Positions 62,101-64,000 of a stretch of DNA of 64,000 nucleotides are shown here, in pieces (the stretch's first letter is position 1; each line of letters begins with the position of its first letter). Source of the DNA: Toxoplasma gondii ME49 (lineage: Eukaryota > Apicomplexa > Conoidasida > Eucoccidiorida > Sarcocystidae); assembly GCF_000006565.2 (NCBI RefSeq), contig NC_031468.1, positions 558,001 through 622,000 on the forward strand, written 5' to 3'. Under the pieces are notes generated by a model that had not been told where the DNA came from, made no database searches, and saw only the letters and a program-made list of their open reading frames with translations. The position numbers were made by a program, and so were the translations under genes.

Positions 62101-63874
62101 AGCTCACCAAAGACATGCAAATTGTTTGGACAATGGAAACCAAGGACAAACTGGCGGGCTTCTACAAACAGAAGGCCATCCGCCTCCAGGTAACGTGTGT
62201 GCACCTAAACGCCCCGCTGCAGCCCAGCTCAAATGAATAGTCGAGATCCAACTTTACTCCTTTAGAAGGACTTTCTGCATGTCAAGGGGAACAGTTTTTT
62301 CTTTCGTCAACACCGAAACCCAGCAACGGGGGAAAGGGCCCACAAGAGAAACGCGAGTTGGGGAAACCTTTTTCTTGAAGGAGTTCCGTCCTTTTGCAGT
62401 CGATGAAGACAGCACACGACGTTCTCCGGACCCCTCCGCTCGACGCCTCTGTGCGGTTCTGCAACTGGCCACGTTCTCTGGCTGTCGAGTGGCCAGTTTC
62501 TTCTTTCTCTGGTCTTGGCTACCTCCCCTTGACCGTATCCCCATTCCCCGTCACTGTGCACGTGTGAGTTTTGTGTGTGTTGCAGCACATTGTCGGCATT
62601 GACTATGGCACCGCGTCCGCCGCATGTCGTTCACGCATGGCGGCAGCATCGAAGAGGAAGGAGGAAATTTTGCCATGGAGATGCTTTGAAATTCGGACTC
62701 TCTCGACTTCTTACCTTTTCACAGCTCAATCCGATGACATCGCCGCAACGTAAGCTCACCGGACACACACGGTCCGCACCTGTGCTGTGTCCTCTGCCGT
62801 GTCTGTGCTCGCTAGCTCATACTTTGACGTGGCAAGCGAGGAACTGTATTTAGATTGCCTAAAAGTAAATGTTGTCCAAAGGTTTCCGCTCTCAATACCT
62901 TTCGAAAATAGCGAAGCTTCCAACCAGACATGAAAACCGGTAGGAGACTGAAATCCACCACTCTCAAAGTGTTTAAGCCGTCCAGTGGGGTTGTGGTACA
63001 CAGCAGTCATAAAGAACTCGGTTGTCTGTACTGCATAACAAACAATTTTTTAAAATCCTAAAAAGAGATAACTGCGCAGAATGGGCTGAGGACCCAGTGC
63101 AGAAGAGGCACGAGTCTTTTTCCTGCCTCCGGGACTTCAGCAGTGCGTGTTTCCTTGAGAGGGTCCAGGGGCGAGACAGTTTCACGCTTACGATGTTTCT
63201 TCTTCGTCGGCATGAATCGGAATTCCTGCATATCCTGGTCGTTGACGGAAATCGCGCCAAGAGGCCATGCAATAGAGAAATAAATTGTGTTGGAGGAAAT
63301 TAATCATTCTGGAACACGAATACAGTCAGTTAGACGCAGGTGGACTGAGGAGGTGGTGGGGCAATCAAAGAGTCAAACATCGACGTATGTTTCTGTGTCC
63401 TGTACGCGGAGACATGCGCTTTTATGCACATCGGCATGCACATATACGTATATATATATATATATATATATATGTTCTGGTGGTGACGCTTGTGCATTTT
63501 GACGGATGTGTGTCTGCGCACATTGTACAGAATGTTTCGTGTGGCAATGTCTCGTCTACTTAGGAAAAAATGAACCGTGAAATGGAGAGCGCATCTTTTG
63601 TTTTTGCGAGATACGAAGATTCGGAAGAATTTTGCTACGTGTCCAGGTCAACATCTCTGGCATTCTGCGAAAGATTTCATTCGTCTTTCCTTGTTAGGCT
63701 AGCTCACAAATACCAACAGATTTGCTTTTCTGTTTTCTGTGTTGGTTCGCAGGTGGGTTGTTTGCCTTGGTAGGCTTGTTTCCCAGTGGTCAGACGCGCC
63801 CAACATAAAGACGCACAGGGAAGTGTGTGTCCGTCGAGTCAAGATGAAGCTGCAGCGGTACTGCCAGGAAAAAC
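56107..63874 (+). CDS. Long coiled-coil protein (3' partial)
   Basis: I do not recognise the family. Exons: 56107-57606, 57817-57945, 58258 to about 58806, 59085-59122, 59206-59524, 60165-60698, 61205-61549, 62103-62189, 62586-62749 and 63753-63874, over 1,250 residues in sight. Exon 1 (about 500 residues) is Ser/Lys/Glu-rich and probably disordered, ending in a basic KKQPKKKK and an acidic stretch. From exon 3 on the sequence is heptad-like and rich in Glu, Lys, Arg, Gln and Leu, as in QRLKHLAQQRKHISILQRAL and LRLEQDRVLSREQTIQELRD, typical of long structural coiled coils. The end of exon 3 is uncertain: TAC|GTGTCA at 58806 and TGT|GTGAGT at 58839 are both phase 0. The GTAAGC donor after 62749 overlaps a TAA at 62751-62753, so the protein may end there, but exon 63753-63874 is open, in phase and has good splice sites at both ends. 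Alternative start with better context: ATG at 56233. Confidence 0.75.
57991..58194. repeat. Diverged duplication of about 64 bp within one intron
   Basis: Copies at 57991-58054 and 58131-58194 share TTGATATA, TGGTACAA, a CAG/CGGCTAGT block and a terminal ACACT/GCACT in the same order and spacing, at roughly two-thirds identity by eye. Both lie in intron 57946-58257 of the coiled-coil gene, the second ending about 60 bases before the acceptor. Confidence 0.65.
58918..58960. repeat. TA microsatellite in a coiled-coil gene intron
   Basis: TA/TATG run in the intron between the exons ending near 58806 and starting at 59085. Confidence 0.85.
59661..59740. repeat. TA/TATG-rich microsatellite in a coiled-coil gene intron
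   Basis: A TA core at about 59661-59690 with ATGTATG-type flanks lies in intron 59525-60164. Confidence 0.8.
62754..63752 (+). other. Probable last visible intron of the coiled-coil gene
   Basis: If transcription continues past the ambiguous stop at 62751-62753, this 1 kb is intron, bounded by GTAAGC at 62750 and TTCGCAG at 63752. It holds one TA microsatellite at about 63445-63474 and no convincing open frame. If the stop is used, it is 3' UTR plus intergenic sequence. Confidence 0.5.
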
Positions 63875-64000
63875 GTAAGTGTCGGTGATTCCCTTCCGCC
63901 ACATTTCCTTGGCTTCTAGGTCATCCATTCCTTTGCACCGCATACTCATTGACATGCTGTGTCGTACATTTCGAACGAAACGGTTCCCCTGAACGGACAG

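Overview
This is nuclear DNA of a coccidian apicomplexan, most likely Toxoplasma gondii or a very close relative (Hammondia, Neospora). The call rests on several features seen together: compact GT-AG introns in every gene but with good phase bookkeeping, conserved enzymes interrupted by long Ser/Ala/Glu/Lys-rich inserts, frequent TGCATGC-type motifs, and abundant (TA)n and (GATA)n microsatellites. No bacterial, plastid or mobile-element gene is recognisable. Gene models below were built by reading conserved motifs, placing splice sites at GT/AG and requiring the phases to agree across every junction; none has been checked against transcripts.

Layout, left to right: (1) 816-14368, + strand, 3' part of an ABCC/MRP-type ABC transporter (end of NBD1, TMD2, NBD2), running off the left edge; (2) 18844-29870, - strand, an inositol polyphosphate/hexakisphosphate kinase with a C-terminal extension of about 2,300 residues; (3) 33475-36355, +, 5-formyltetrahydrofolate cyclo-ligase with a Ser-rich insert; (4) 38233-43374, -, an ING-type protein with a C-terminal PHD finger; (5) 45218-45983, +, a twin-CX9C protein resembling cytochrome c oxidase assembly factor COA4; (6) 46908-49119, -, a kanadaptin-like FHA-domain protein; (7) 50427-52971, +, polynucleotide kinase 3'-phosphatase (PNKP); (8) 53891-55046, +, a small four-helix membrane protein; (9) 56107 to beyond 63874, +, a long coiled-coil protein running off the right edge.

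Genes 1-7 alternate strictly in orientation, giving three head-to-head pairs (IP kinase/MTHFS, ING-PHD/COA4, FHA/PNKP) whose 1.3-3.6 kb gaps probably hold divergent promoters, and three tail-to-tail pairs. The genes do not form a pathway: they cover transport, inositol pyrophosphate signalling, folate metabolism, chromatin reading, mitochondrial respiratory assembly, RNA processing or DNA repair, and structure. The left half (1-40 kb) is rich in TA microsatellites and low-complexity coding inserts, while 44-57 kb is much plainer.

The most notable points are the four family-specific inserts and shortened P-loop approach in the ABC transporter, the giant extension on the inositol kinase, a dispersed GGTGTACRTACACC motif concentrated around that gene, a perfect 16-bp hairpin between two convergent genes, and phase-2 introns whose retained donors would create an immediate stop codon.
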